From contig OX442321.1 of assembly GCA_949358305.1 (NCBI GenBank), positions 930,001-994,000 on the forward strand: 64,000 nucleotides of DNA. The letters are read 5' to 3'. The position numbers and the translations under genes are program-made. The notes beneath the pieces are model-generated. The model had not been told where the DNA came from. It searched no databases and saw only the letters and a program-made list of their open reading frames with translations. Source of the DNA: Strigamia acuminata. Lineage: Eukaryota; Arthropoda; Chilopoda; Geophilomorpha; Linotaeniidae. Shown here in pieces: positions 22,870 through 38,919 of this stretch. The stretch's first letter is position 1, and every line of letters begins with the position of its first letter.

Positions 22870-23400
22870 CATCGCTTGCACAATCGTGAACACAAAAGAA
22901 AATGTTTTTTCTTTACTTTTGTTTCAGTATAGAAATACCAGGCTGAAATTGGGACCTCACTCACATTTGCCCTAATTAGAGATGGAACAAACCGCAAACT
23001 TTTTTCCTCCCACAGATTTTGATGGTTTTTATACCAAAAGAAAGAGGACATTTTCTTTTATAAACCCTTCAAACCCTCCTACTTCTCATAGTTTTCAAAT
23101 GGCAAGCAGTTAAACATTGCACAACAAAAACTTGTATCAAAACCCCGAATGTGTTGGCATAGTTTCATACCCGAATATCTTCGAAAGGTGATCACGGATT
23201 TCTTATTTTTACACCGAATAAAGATGACGTCTTCCTCTTTTAAAGCCAACATTAATACCCACCAATCCAGAAGACATAAATTCGAAATTGACAACCACAC
23301 CTCATGCCAGGTGAAGTTGATGGTTCCAGGCAATGACCAATGACACCATCACATGATGTCATATCCATTCATCGCCCAACAACCAATAAAAAAGGTACAG
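22870..23400. repeat. Duplicated flank downstream of unit 1
   Basis: Closely matches 26590-26882, then resumes at 28431-28610 after a solo LTR insertion. It marks the right part of the duplicated peptide unit. No coding is supported. Confidence 0.75.
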
Positions 23401-23413
23401 TAAGCTGATAATC

Positions 23414-23650
23414 TTATAAGCTGCAAGATTTAGCCAGAGTTGTGTAGGAACAGCTGCGGGTCACACTTTGCTGTTCTTCACTCTTGTTAGCCATGGAGAA
23501 GCTTATGCTGGGGACACGCTTGAAATAATGTATCCCTATGTTCACAGACATTTTATAAAGAATTCTTGGTAAACAAAAAAATATTGGTGTTGGTTGTAGC
23601 AACAGGACAACAACCAAAATTACAAGGAAATTTGCGCGAGAGTATTTCAT
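23414..23650 (-). CDS. Possible small secreted protein (weak)
   Basis: 78-aa ORF with a signal-peptide-like start (ANFLVILVVVLLLQPTPIFF) and a basic, Ser-rich remainder with three cysteines after the signal. No family is recognised. It lies on the same strand as the peptide cluster. It could easily be a chance ORF. Confidence 0.22.
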   Translation of the reverse strand: MKYSRANFLVILVVVLLLQPTPIFFCLPRILYKMSVNIGIHYFKRVPSISFSMANKSEEQQSVTRSCSYTTLAKSCSL

Positions 23651-23737
23651 ACCAAAAATAAATCAGACAACTTAATATGTCTTCCCATCGGGAAGACATC
23701 CATGAATATTGATCATGTTTCAAGCATGTTTCAGCTT

Positions 23738-25040
23738 GGAAAAATCCCCTTGGGGAACCCTTGGAAAATCCCCTTGGGGAACCCTTGGAAAATCCCCTTG
23801 GGGAACCTTTGGAAAATCCCCTTGGGAAACTCTTGGAAAAGTCCTCTTAAGGGACCCTTGGAAAATCTCCTTGGGGGACCTTTGGAAAATCTCCTTGGGG
23901 GACTTTTGGAAAAATCCCCTTTGGGGACTCTTGGAAAAATCCCCTTGGGGGACTCTTGGAAAAATCCCTTTGGGGGACCCTTGGAAAATCTCCTTTGGGG
24001 ACCCTTGGAAAATCTCCTTGGGGGACTTTTGGAAAAATCCTCTTGGGGGACCCTTGGAAAATCTCCTTGGGGGACTCTTAGAAAATTTCCTTGGGGGACT
24101 CTTGGAAAAATCTCCTTGGGGGACTCTTAGAAAATCTCCTTGGGGGACTCTTGGAAAAATCCCCTTGGGGGACCCTTGGAAAATCTCCTTGGGGGACCTT
24201 TGGAAAATCTCCTTGGGGGACTTTTGGAAAAATCCCCTTTGGGGACTCTTGGAAAAATCCCCTTGGGGGACTCTTGGAAAAATCCCCTTGGGGGACCCTT
24301 GGAAAATCTCCTTTGGGGACCCTTGGAAAATCTCCTTGGGGGACTTTTGAAAAAATCCTCTTGGGGGACCCTTGGAAAATCTCCTTGGGGGACTCTTAGA
24401 AAATTTCCTTGGGGGACTCTTGGAAAAATCTCCTTGGGGGACTCTTAGAAAATCTCCTTGGGGGACTCTTGGAAAAATCCCCTTGGGGGACCCTTGGAAA
24501 ATCTCCTTGGGGGACTCTTAGAAAATCTCCTTGGGGGACTCTTGGAAAAATCCCCTTGGGGGACCCTTGGAAAATCTCCTTGGGGGACTCTTAGAAAATC
24601 CCCTTGGGGGACTCTTGGAAAAATCCCCTTGGGGGACCCTTGGAAAATCTCCTTGGGGGACTCTTAGAAAATCTCCTTGGGGGACTCTTGGAAAAATCCC
24701 CTTGGGGGACCCTTGGAAAATCTCCTTGGGGGACTCTTAGAAAATCCCCTTGGGGGACTCTTGGAAAAATCTCCTTGGGGGACCCTTGGAAAATCTCCTT
24801 GGGGGACCCTTGGAAAATTCCCTTGCGGGATCCTTGGAAAAGTTCTCTTGAGAGACCCTGGGAAAAATCTCCGAAGGAAAGCCTTAGAAAAATTCCTTTG
24901 AGTGATTTTTGGGAAAATCCCTTTGGAGGACTCTTATAAAATCCCCTTGGGGGACCCTTGGAAAATCTCCTTAGGGGATCCTTAGAAAATCTCCTTGGGG
25001 ACCCTTGGAAAAATCCTCTTGGGAGACCCTTGGAAAAGCA
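23738..25040. repeat. Minisatellite with nested 24/25-, 73- and ~318-bp periods
   Basis: Unit like CCCTTGGGGGACTCTTGGAA. In 24458-24750 identical blocks recur every 73 bp (three basic units), and the segment around 24091 recurs at 24409 (318 bp). It is open in several frames only because of the repeat and is not treated as coding. It lies between the two peptide-gene units. Confidence 0.92.
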
Positions 25041-25127
25041 AAGTAAACTCTAACAAGCAACACAAGCAAAATTTTAATGAAACATTATAAAAGAAATATT
25101 TTAAAATTTCAATGTTTTGGACATTAA

Positions 25128-25220
25128 TTCAGCAGTTAAGTCTACCACAGTCACCGCACGAGTCTCGACGACCGTACTCGCAGGCCTTACAAGTCTGTTG
25201 CTGGCCTTCGTACACGTATC
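25128..25220 (-). pseudogene. Fragment of a type A cysteine-rich peptide gene
   Basis: Encodes only the last ~30 residues of a type A peptide in frame to its stop (GYVYEGQQQTCKACEYGRRD then SCGDCGRLNC). There is no signal peptide or first half, and one cysteine of the pattern is replaced. At 25221 it joins DNA matching the spacer near 21590. It occupies the place that peptide 1 holds in the first unit. Confidence 0.75.
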
Positions 25221-25452
25221 CCCATAATAATTTTAATAATAATTTTAATTTTTGTTTCATTTTATTTCTAGATTCGTCAAAGGTTTTAACTGAAGACGAA
25301 GCAAGCATCGTTCGTGTCGGGCGTTTTTTGTTACACTTTTAGATAAAGCAAGGTAAACTCTAACAAGCAACAGAATTGATGAAACCACAAAACAAAATTT
25401 TAATGAAACATTACAAAGGAAATTTTTTACAATTTCAATGTGTTGGATTAAT

Positions 25453-25683
25453 TCAGCAGTTAAGTCTACCACAGTTACCGCACGAGTCTCGACGACCGTA
25501 CTCGCAGGCCTTACCGGTCCCGTGCTGGCATTCGTACACGTATCCACTTTTGCAATCGCCGCCATTCCCACAAAATTGACCTTGGATCCCATTGCAAAAG
25601 CAATTTGTATTGTAATTGCAAGAAGCGCTCGCCATTTGCACCGATCCAACGACCAACAAAATGCAGAAAACGATTTTATTCAT
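25453..25683 (-). CDS. Secreted cysteine-rich peptide 4 (type A, 10-Cys)
   Basis: 76-aa ORF, a near copy of peptide 2: Phe8 becomes Ile in the signal peptide and Asp70 becomes Asn between cysteines 8 and 9. The ten-cysteine frame and signal peptide are intact. Flanks match those of peptide 2, including a poly-A tract and an acceptor-like TCTAG upstream. Its neighbours repeat unit 1: an A fragment, this A gene, then a B gene. Function unknown. Confidence 0.75.
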   Translation of the reverse strand: MNKIVFCILLVVGSVQMASASCNYNTNCFCNGIQGQFCGNGGDCKSGYVYECQHGTGKACEYGRRDSCGNCGRLNC

Positions 25684-26043
25684 ATTTGAAAATTCTAGTA
25701 AAACTAAAAAAAAAAAAAAAAAAAAAAATTAATTAAAATAAATTATTTGAATTGAGGAATACGAACGGTTTTTTGAGGAAAATAGATCAGCAAAACACGG
25801 TCGACAATTTCCAGCGAGTTAAAATGCTAATTTGCACTGAACAAGATTCTAAAAGCAATTAAATTTCCATTTTTTAAATTTCAAACGGCAACTATTGTTA
25901 TTTTGTAAATAGAAACCTTAGAAAGTGTAATTAATTGAATCTATAGTGAATTGTGACGTGCGTAAAGAAAAAACAAAAGGCTCAGTTTATTAATTTTTCG
26001 AAATGCTTTAATTCAATTTATATACGAACAAATCAGATTGAAT

Positions 26044-26274
26044 TTAGCATTGAAGTTTGCCACATCGAACGCACGAGTCTCGACGACCGTAGTGGCAGGC
26101 TACGCCTGTATCTCTCTCGCATTCGTAGACGTGTCCACTTTCGCAATCGCCGCCGTTGCCACAAAATTGGCTTTGGACCGCATTGCATTGACACCTTGTG
26201 TTGTAATTGCACGAAGCGCTCGCCATTTGCACCAAAGCAATGGCAAACAAAAGACAGAAAACGATTTTCTTCAT
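26044..26274 (-). CDS. Secreted cysteine-rich peptide 5 (type B, 10-Cys)
   Basis: 76-aa ORF paralogous to peptide 3, with the same signal peptide and all ten cysteines. Nine residues differ: N19S, E29Q, E32A, A33V, G35S, Q53E, G54R, G55D and D61H, against three silent changes by my count. Eight of the nine lie in the mature loops, several changing charge. Promoter, non-coding first exon and intron are preserved (TATATAAA at 26395-26402; donor 26354-26349). Confidence 0.78.
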   Translation of the reverse strand: MKKIVFCLLFAIALVQMASASCNYNTRCQCNAVQSQFCGNGGDCESGHVYECERDTGVACHYGRRDSCVRCGKLQC

Positions 26275-26394
26275 AGTTGCAAATTGCTAAAAGAAAAGAA
26301 AAATTAAAACGCTCTAAAAATGTTTTTCAATTTATATTTTGTCATTCTACTTACATATTCAGCAATCACAGTGTCCCCCAATGATCGTTTTGAG

Positions 26395-26402
26395 TTTATA
26401 TA
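26395..26402 (-). promoter_or_regulatory. TATA box of cysteine-rich peptide 5
   Basis: TATATAAA on the minus strand, in a block almost identical to that upstream of peptide 3, including the CATTGGGGGACACTGTG segment just downstream that may hold the transcription start. Confidence 0.65.
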
Positions 26403-26589
26403 GCAAAAAGCGAAGCATTTCTTCCTGCCTCGTATTACTCAACTCGTAAGGAAAAAGTAGATTTAATATTATATGTAATTACTAATGTCACAAATTTTAT
26501 TATTTAAACTGTCCGGAAATTTAAAAACAAACCAAAAAACAGGAAATCAGTTTTTGTGATAAAACACGCGATTTGCTCGAGGATCTCAT

Positions 26590-26882
26590 CATCGCTTGCA
26601 CAATCGTGAACACAAAAGAAAATGTTTTTTCTTTACTTTTGTTTCAGTATAGAAATACAAGGCTGAAATTGGGACCTCCCTCACATTTGCCTTAATTAGA
26701 GATGGAACACACCGCAAACTTTTTTCCCCCCACACATTTTGATGGTTTTTATACCAAAAGAAAGAGGACATTTTCTTCTACAAACCCTTTAAACCCTCCT
26801 ACTTCTCATAGTTTTCAAATGGCAAGCAGCTAAACATTGCACAACAAAAACTTGTATCAAATTCCCGAATGTGTTGGCATAG
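26590..26882. repeat. Duplicated flank downstream of unit 2
   Basis: Second copy of the 22870-23160 flank, interrupted at ATAG by the solo LTR that follows. Confidence 0.75.
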
Positions 26883-27136
26883 TGTAGTGACCCTGAGGTC
26901 ACAAAATGTTTTATTAATATATATATTAACAATAAGGAATTATAATTGTTTCATTAGTGTAACTCATATCATTATTACGAAGAAACTAGCTAAACTAGTT
27001 TTACCATTTCTGCGGAATCAACATAATGACGTCACCATTTGCATAACTCCCCGAATTTATACAAATACGTCATTTCCGGTCAACAAAGGTATATAAGCCC
27101 GTGTTTTGACCGGAAGCGACACTTATAGATCCAATA

Positions 27137-28042
27137 GGGTATGTTCAGCACGTGACTTTGCGTTGCATTGTGGGTAAGGGTTGCTTAGCAACCCTTGTAA
27201 ACAAATGTTGGCGGCCATGTTGGTGTACAAGGATGCATGTAAACAACTGGAAAATGTATGTTTTTTTGATTTTCCTATAAAAAAACGAATAATTGTGTAT
27301 CTGTATCATCGACTGGATAATTAATAAAGTATTTAATATTATTTTTTTAAATTACCTTACATCCATTTTTTTTATGATTTTTCAATATGGAATGCTCCTT
27401 ATACGTTGAGCATTTTTGGGTAGTGCATAGGGGGCCACATCAGAATGTAATGGCTACGTAATAAAAGTAACGAACAGCCGAACACTCGTCCGGACGGAAG
27501 AGCATTCGGGCGGACGAGTGTTTGGGCGTTTGGGCAGGCGAGTTTGGGCAGGCGAGTTCGGGCGGACGAGTGTTTGGGCGTTTGGGCAGGCGAACAGGCG
27601 AGCGTTCTGGCGTTTCGGCGGGCGAACGGACAGCCGAACACTCGTCCGGACCGACCGTCGGGCGGACAAAGGGATAGCCAAACACTCGTCCGGACCGACC
27701 GTCGGGCGTTCGGGCGGACAAAGGGATAGCCGAACACTCGTCCGGAACGACCGTCGGACGTTCGGACGTTTGGGCGGGCGAACTGACAGCCGAACACTCG
27801 TCCGGAACGACCGTCGGCCGTTCGGACATAACTATATAACATAATTATAGAAAAAAAATACAGTTTTATTAAAAACTAAAAAAAATCTAACAAGTTCTTC
27901 TTCATTATTTATTTCTATCATTCGAACTTGGCTTTAAGGGTTGCTAAGAAATCGCTGCACTGCGCGGCCACGGTCACGTGATAAACATCCGCCATTTTTT
28001 TGTCACCAGCGCATCGTCATATGACGCGTGCTGAACATACCC
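27137..28042. mobile_element. TA-flanked DNA element nested in the solo LTR
   Basis: Perfect terminal inverted repeats of at least 16 bp (GGGTATGTTCAGCACG), flanked by TA at 27135-27136 and 28043-28044. It is 906 bp with no transposase ORF, so non-autonomous. TA duplication is typical of Tc1/mariner-like elements, but the superfamily is not established. Confidence 0.75.
27474..27830. repeat. GC-rich minisatellite inside the nested element
   Basis: Tandem and locally inverted copies of CGAACACTCGTCCGGA-type and GACCGTCGG-type words, far richer in GC than the surroundings. Apparent Arg/Ser/Pro-rich ORFs on both strands come from the repeat. Confidence 0.85.
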
Positions 28043-28770
28043 TATAGCAACACCTCACCTTTTTGGCCAAACACCACGGATTGATCGAGGACCGATGCCA
28101 GTTGCCCAAGTCATCTATAATACCAAACCGAAGATATTTATCGTAGCAAAACTACGATCAAAATATCCATCGTGAAGTAACGTTTAGTTATTTCCATATC
28201 ACCAAAGCGAAGCGTTTTGCGAACACGTGTTTTCGCAAGGACGCCATTTTACCCTAGACACCAAACAGACCGCGTGTAAGTCTACAGCGTAGCAACGAAT
28301 CGTATCCGCCGATAGGATCCGAGACCAGAAGATTAATTTAAGTATCAAGTGTAATTTGTATTATTTCAAATAAAAGGTTTATTCCCGTAAGATATTTTCG
28401 TAACTTATTACCGTAGACAGGATCACGACAATAGTTTCATACCTGAATATCTTCAAAAGTTGATCAAGGATTTCTTATTTTTACACCAAATAAAGATGAC
28501 GTGCTTCTCTTTAAACCTTTCAAAGCCAACATTAATACCTCCCAATCCAGAAGACATAAATTCAAAATTGACAACCACACCTCATGATCTCATATCCAGT
28601 CATCGCCCAACAACCAATAGGAAAGCTACCATAAACTGCAAGAGTTCGAGTTAACCTTTGGTGGTAACTTGTATTATTATTTATCTTTTATTTTTTTAAA
28701 AAAAAAATACAGAAAGTGGCTATTTACACTTGATTTAAAACTAAACGTTTGGTTTTTCTAACAAATTAAT

Positions 28771-31700
28771 TCAGACAAACGAGAAACTGCAAACACAAGC
28801 GGACGGCAGCTGAAACACTTCATTGGTCAAGCGACTACCGGAAGGATGTAACGAGACGAGACGAGTCTGCACGATTTGCTGCACGCATCGCGTTTGCACG
28901 TTGGATGGCGGCGAACAAAGATCCGTACGACATCCGCCATTTGGGTTTCTGAAAATCCAAATCACACACATCATTTTTTGAGCAATTTAATTTAATTTAT
29001 AATTCGTAGAACACGAATCGCTTTACACGCATTCCTGCGTCGAGATGCGTTGCGTTAAAGCCGCTCCGATTTCCGGCAGGTTTACGACGAATTTCCACTG
29101 GCCTTCCGTGTTTCTGGCCGCAAACACGATCCTGCTTCCCGCCCGTTGGTCGCACAGAGTCGCCGCGCCGAATGCCTGCCGCTTGCCGCGCCATCCGTTG
29201 CCGGAAAATGGAGGTATGTTGTTACTCGAAACGTTCCAATTTCGTCGTGTCGCATCCACGGTGATGTTTTCTTCCAAATCGTATCGATATTGAGGTTTGT
29301 TGTAGTTTTCAACGGCAGGATAAGCGTATCTTTGCAAAAATAAGACGAATTGAATTGGCAATGTTTTGAAATTAGGTTTAATTCTAATTACTGAGTAGGC
29401 TTGTTGTAGTTTTGATTGACCGGTTCCGGTTCAGGTTCAGGCGCGGGATAAACATGTCTGGTGTACAGAAAAAGAATTTAAAGTTTAATTTTGGTGTTAT
29501 TTTGGCTTTATTTATTTATTTAACTTACTTTTGGGGGGTCACGAGTTTCTCGTTTTGTAGCAATGTGTTCAAGTCAAAATGTCCTTGCTGCAGAAGTCTC
29601 AATATCACTTTCCTGAAAATTTAAATTGTTTAGCAAATTGTTCAGTTCCCAGTTCATTTCCGTATTCAAAACTAGACTGGAAGCAGCCAAATTCAAAATG
29701 GCGTCACCCATCACACTTTAGCAAACCGAATCACAGAATTTGCGAGTTTGTTTAGTGTGGTGCGCAGATTTGCACCAAAATTTGATTAATAACAGCAAAA
29801 AGAGCTCGTTTAGCCTGATTTGCGACTGATTTACTTGGGGTAATTATCGACGATCTCGCAGTAAGTGGCTCCCTCTTTGGCACAAGCCGGGGTTTGACCC
29901 GGAGGAGCCGGCAAGAAGAGCGGTTCAAACTGCGGTTGAGGACGAATGAGAGGAAGGTACGGCGACTGATGTTGCTGCCGGGGCGTGTAACCCAACTGGG
30001 GGTTCCTGACGAAGGGAACAGCGTTGTAGTAGGAGTTTTTAGGCGCATAAGTCGACTGCTGGCTCCACGAATTGGTGTGACACGAGCGAAGTAGCAAACT
30101 CAGAACAAACAAAATCTGTAAAACAACAAAACTGGATTGAAAAATTGCTGATAAAATCTTTCGATTGTTTCTTTTGAATGGAATAAAGGCTTGGAACTTT
30201 GTTTATCACGAATTGTGGCGGAGCAACGAGTTAAGTTGGAAATGTCAGTCAAAGTTGAATCTCTTTGACTGAAAGGTCAACGAATGCTTGACGGGGTTGT
30301 TGGGGAGAAAAGGAACAATGTGTACACGATGAAAGGCGGGTTTCTTTTCGTTTCGTTTCGTTCCTTTATGTCAATGACCGAACCGTGATATGGTAATAAT
30401 AGGCCTACGATGATGGCAATGGGAGGGATCGACGAATATTTCTTAAATTGCCAAGAGAGGATCAATAGCGGGGGCCCTGAATGACGGACGGCAAAAATGA
30501 ATGTCATCTCGTTTTTCATATTCTGCGTTTTCCAATAAATGTCCTCGAGCTGCGAGCAACTCTTATTGAATGGGTTTGAGAAGAATAATTATTGAATTTT
30601 TGCAATATGTTTAATTAGAGGAGCAAATAACTCAACATTTTTCCACTCGAGGTTGTTTCCCTATAAGTAATGGCAAAGTTTTAGAAATCTTGCTGTTCAA
30701 TTCCAATTTTTATTGTGCATATTTTAGCCGGTTTTCAGTAAATGGAATTTTTGCGACCAATGTTGTTTTTGAGGAGGAAATTGCAGATTTTTATGCACTT
30801 TTTCAGCTTTTCCATCGAATTTTGGCTTTTTTGGGTCTTTTATTGGTTTTTTTTTGCGGCTTGCAAATACAAAAATGTTGTTTTTAAAGAGAAATGCAGA
30901 TTTTTATGCACTTTTTCAACTTTTCCATCGAATTTTGGCTTTTTTGGGTCTTTTATTGGTTTTTTGGGGCTTTTTTTGGCTTTTTTGCAGCTTGCAGATA
31001 CAAAAATGTTGTTTTTAAAAAGAAATGCAGATTTTGATGTACGTTTTCTACTTTTGCATCAAAATTTGGCTTTTTTGGCTTTTTTTGTGGCTTTTTTTGG
31101 GCTTTTTTGTAGCTTGCAGGTGTAAAATAAGGATTTTGAGGGGGAAATGCAGATTTAGACGCACGATTTGCACTTTGGTGTCGAATTTTGGCTTCTTTTT
31201 GAATAGCGTAACTTGATGTCTGGGTCACGGCCGAACGACCACACCCAACTTCCACTCCCAATCACGACAACTAATTTCTAGGTCAGTTTTTTCGATTTTT
31301 GCCAACGTCCATCCCCAGTCCACTCCGCGCTAACACACTAAAGCAACCGTGTCACCAAATTAAATTCCAAATTTAAACAAAAACAAAATTACGAAATCCA
31401 AGCACAAATAAAAAAAAAAAACCGCGCTCGAATGACCCAGTTCAAAGTCACCTCAAAAAACAAACAAAACCATTACAAAACCAAAAACCAATCTTTGCTA
31501 AATTTAAACAACAATTTTAAAATTCTAAAAATATTTTTTCTTTTTAAAAAAAAAAAAAAAACCAAACTATCGATGTGTCGTGGACCCGGATCAAGTCCAG
31601 TGTGGGATGTTGAGGTCGAATGTCAATTACCGCATAAAAAGGTCAACCAAACACATTTTGGCCGCTCGAAATGTCATTTTTTAAGGTGAACAATTGGTAA

Positions 31701-31801
31701 GACACAATTTAATGAAAAATTAATAATTAAAAACTAGTTTTTTTTTCCTTGTAAAATTGAGATAAATTTGCACGTACCTGGGGCGATGTTAGTGCAGCCA
31801 T
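28771..31801 (-). CDS. Spätzle-family Toll ligand (cystine-knot cytokine precursor)
   Basis: Six exons on the minus strand: 31801-31778, 30115-29835, 29612-29529, 29457-29392, 29329-29027, 28948-28771. Phases agree at all joins, giving 311 aa. Signal peptide at residues 1 to about 21, split by the first intron. The pro-region has the family signature ATYCEIVDNYP and a Pro/Gln/Tyr-rich stretch in which NYNKP occurs twice. Residues 199-202 are RGKR, a furin-type site, releasing a 109-residue mature part with seven cysteines ending ACVCSFSFV, as in the Spätzle cystine knot. The family forms secreted disulfide-linked dimers that activate Toll receptors in immunity and development. Which Spätzle paralogue this is remains unresolved. 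The CDS divides head-to-head from the chondroitin transferase gene. Confidence 0.9.
30770..31200. repeat. ~115-130-bp tandem repeat in Spätzle intron 1
   Basis: Four imperfect copies of a T-rich unit (AAATGCAGATTTTTATGCAC then TTTTCCATCGAATTTTGGC) begin near 30782, 30896, 31027 and 31148. The plus-strand ORFs in it are repeat artefacts. Confidence 0.8.
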
Positions 31802-32308
31802 AACACGTAAGTGAGTGCGTTCGACACACAGGTGAGGAATCTCGTTATTAAAAATAAAAAAAGAAATGGGGAAAAGTAGGCTAAGGTGTGGGCAGTGAAG
31901 CCGCTCGGTGGCGCCACGCGCACGTTGATAAATAAATCAATGATGGAAAATGCCTTTCAAAATTTCAAGGTCTTTGCGACGTAATTTTTTTTTTTTTTTT
32001 AATTTTTAATTTTACATATATTAATATATATTTTAATGGGAACGACTCGTTCACCTTCATCTCGCCTTTAATTTTTAATCACTTGGAAATAATTCATTTT
32101 CGACACCTCGGATCGCTTTTGACCTCAATTTTCACACTCCGTTTGAACAACACAAAATGGCCGCGCGCTGTCAACACAAAATCAAAACAAACAAATCGAC
32201 TTTAATTGTTTTTTGATTTAAATCTCATTTGTTATTAAAAATGCCATTTTAAACGTCGAAAAACCTCCCGAAAAAAAAAACAAACAAATCTCCATTTTCT
32301 TTCCTCAG
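31802..32308. promoter_or_regulatory. Shared upstream region of two divergent genes
   Basis: About 500 bp between the Spätzle start codon and the first putative exon of the chondroitin transferase gene. I see no clear TATA box on either side. It could act as a bidirectional promoter; this is inferred from layout only. Confidence 0.35.
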
Positions 32309-32489
32309 CGCCTTCCGCCCTCTGGTGACACTCGACGAAACCAGGCAGCACAGTTTCTAACCCGACTCGTAACACGCGTCCTGTCAACGGCCGAAATCGG
32401 CGTTGGATACCCGTTTCCGCACGACTGGAACCATGGGAGTCGACACGAATACGTCCGCAACACCTTCCTGACTCGTATCGACGCCACAG
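32309..32489 (+). other. Putative 5' exon of the chondroitin transferase gene
   Basis: GC-rich block bounded by TTTCCTCAG and by the strong donor CACAG/GTAAGC. It holds an upstream ATG at 32432 that gives a 12-codon ORF. Joined to the acceptor at 32958 it is open in frame with the main ATG across its full length but without its own in-frame ATG, so I treat it as 5' UTR. A longer N-terminus from further upstream is not excluded. Confidence 0.45.
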
Positions 32490-32969
32490 GTAAGCAGAAA
32501 ACCCCACAAAACTCAAACTCAGGGAGATCCGACACCACCGGTGCCCGCCGCGCATCGATGCCGACCCCACCTCATCGACTCCCGCCGCGCAGTCAGCCGA
32601 GCGCCGTGCTCGCCTCCCGCCCGGGCGCTCGAGCACAAAACTGACAAGAGGCTCTTGGCAAGGGTCGGCCAGAACGTGTCAGTTTGACGTACGAGGGCAA
32701 ATGGGTCGATCCATTTTAACGGCTATTTTATGGGGGGCGGGAAGAGGAAGAAGGGGGTCAGTGAGCGGAGAAACGAACCTCGTTACAAGAAAAGAGTTGA
32801 TTTTCTTCGAGTTAAAAATCGTTCGTTACAAGGGGGTCGAGATGGACCCTTAAAATCGGCGATAAAAGCCAATTGGCGGCGCCGGAATAGATTTCTCTCT
32901 CATCCAACTGCAATTAACGAGCGAAGGAAGTTTTAATTCGACTTTCGAATCGTTTCAGGTGACGCCACC

Positions 32970-38061
<5,092 letters not shown>

Positions 38062-38423
38062 AATAATCATTTGTGCAATATTTAGTATTTAAAGTGGCGG
38101 AAAAGTGAATTGTGATTGCGCACATTTCAAACTAAGGGAAAACAGAAAAATGTGCGGGATTTTAATCATTTCGTTCGAGACTCAAGTTCTGAATGTTTTT
38201 TTTTATTTTATTTCCAAGTTTCTAGCAGAACTCGGTAGGTGCATTCCATTTCCGTCCCCGTGCTCGTAAATGTGTGGTAATTACTGCAGAAACGAAACCA
38301 AGTTTAAAACAAACGTTGTGGAATACACAAACCGGTATAGTTGAATTTTTGTAGTTTTGTTACTTGAAAACTAGAACAAACGCACTAGGCACATTCGAAA
38401 ACACATTTCGAACATGACATGTA

Positions 38424-38918
38424 CCATGTTTACATGTACTCACTTATCTAGATAAGTGAAAATGCGAATTTTACTTTTCTAGAAAACTGATCATGTAAAC
38501 AAATCAGTTTTCCAGAAAAGTCAACTTATCTGGAAAACTAAAATCCACTTGTTTGAGGTAGATTTTGGGTGTTTTGCGCATTGCTATTTGCAATGTAAAC
38601 ACCCACTCATTGCTTATCTAGATAAGCTGACGTCACAACAACGCAGTAATGCAACTGTTTAAAAACATGGCGGCAAAATGGAGCGAGCACAGTGCTCGCA
38701 ATTTTTAGAATGAATATTTTCCGAGGTTGGCGGGAAGACATATTGTTTGTGCACAGTGCATTGTGGATGATTAATGCGAAAGTTTAACAGAGAGTTAAAT
38801 ACGTCATATGACGTCACATTTTTTGGAAAACTGATTCTTTGTAAACGCATGCAGTTTTCTAGATAAGTAAAAATTCGCATTTTTACTTATCTAGATAACT
38901 GGTAACATGTAAACATGG
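38424..38918. mobile_element. MITE copy 1, TA-flanked, CCATGTTTACATGT termini
   Basis: 495 bp with inverted ends CCATGTTTACATGT/ACATGTAAACATGG, flanked by TA. The subterminal regions also pair (TTATCTAGATAAGT, AAAATGCGAATTTT). There is no ORF of note. It is related to 47082-47646. Confidence 0.8.
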
Positions 38919-38919
38919 T

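Larger units (their letters stand above)
26883..28430. mobile_element. Solo LTR with ATAG target duplication and a nested insertion
   Basis: Begins TGTAGTGACCCTGAGG and ends GATCACGACA. It is flanked by ATAG at 26879-26882 and 28431-28434; the empty site is present near 23160. It holds a promoter-like GGTATATAAGCCC (27089-27101) and a polyadenylation-like AATAAA near 28370, as an LTR should. After removing the nested element the LTR is about 640 bp. Confidence 0.8.

Noticed and set aside
23702-24939. Overlapping ORFs of GDSWKNPLGG/LLEKSPWGTLGK type
   Set aside because: Produced by the 24/25-bp minisatellite in several frames.
27399-27844. Arg/Ser/Pro-rich ORFs on both strands
   Set aside because: Artefacts of the GC-rich minisatellite inside the nested element.
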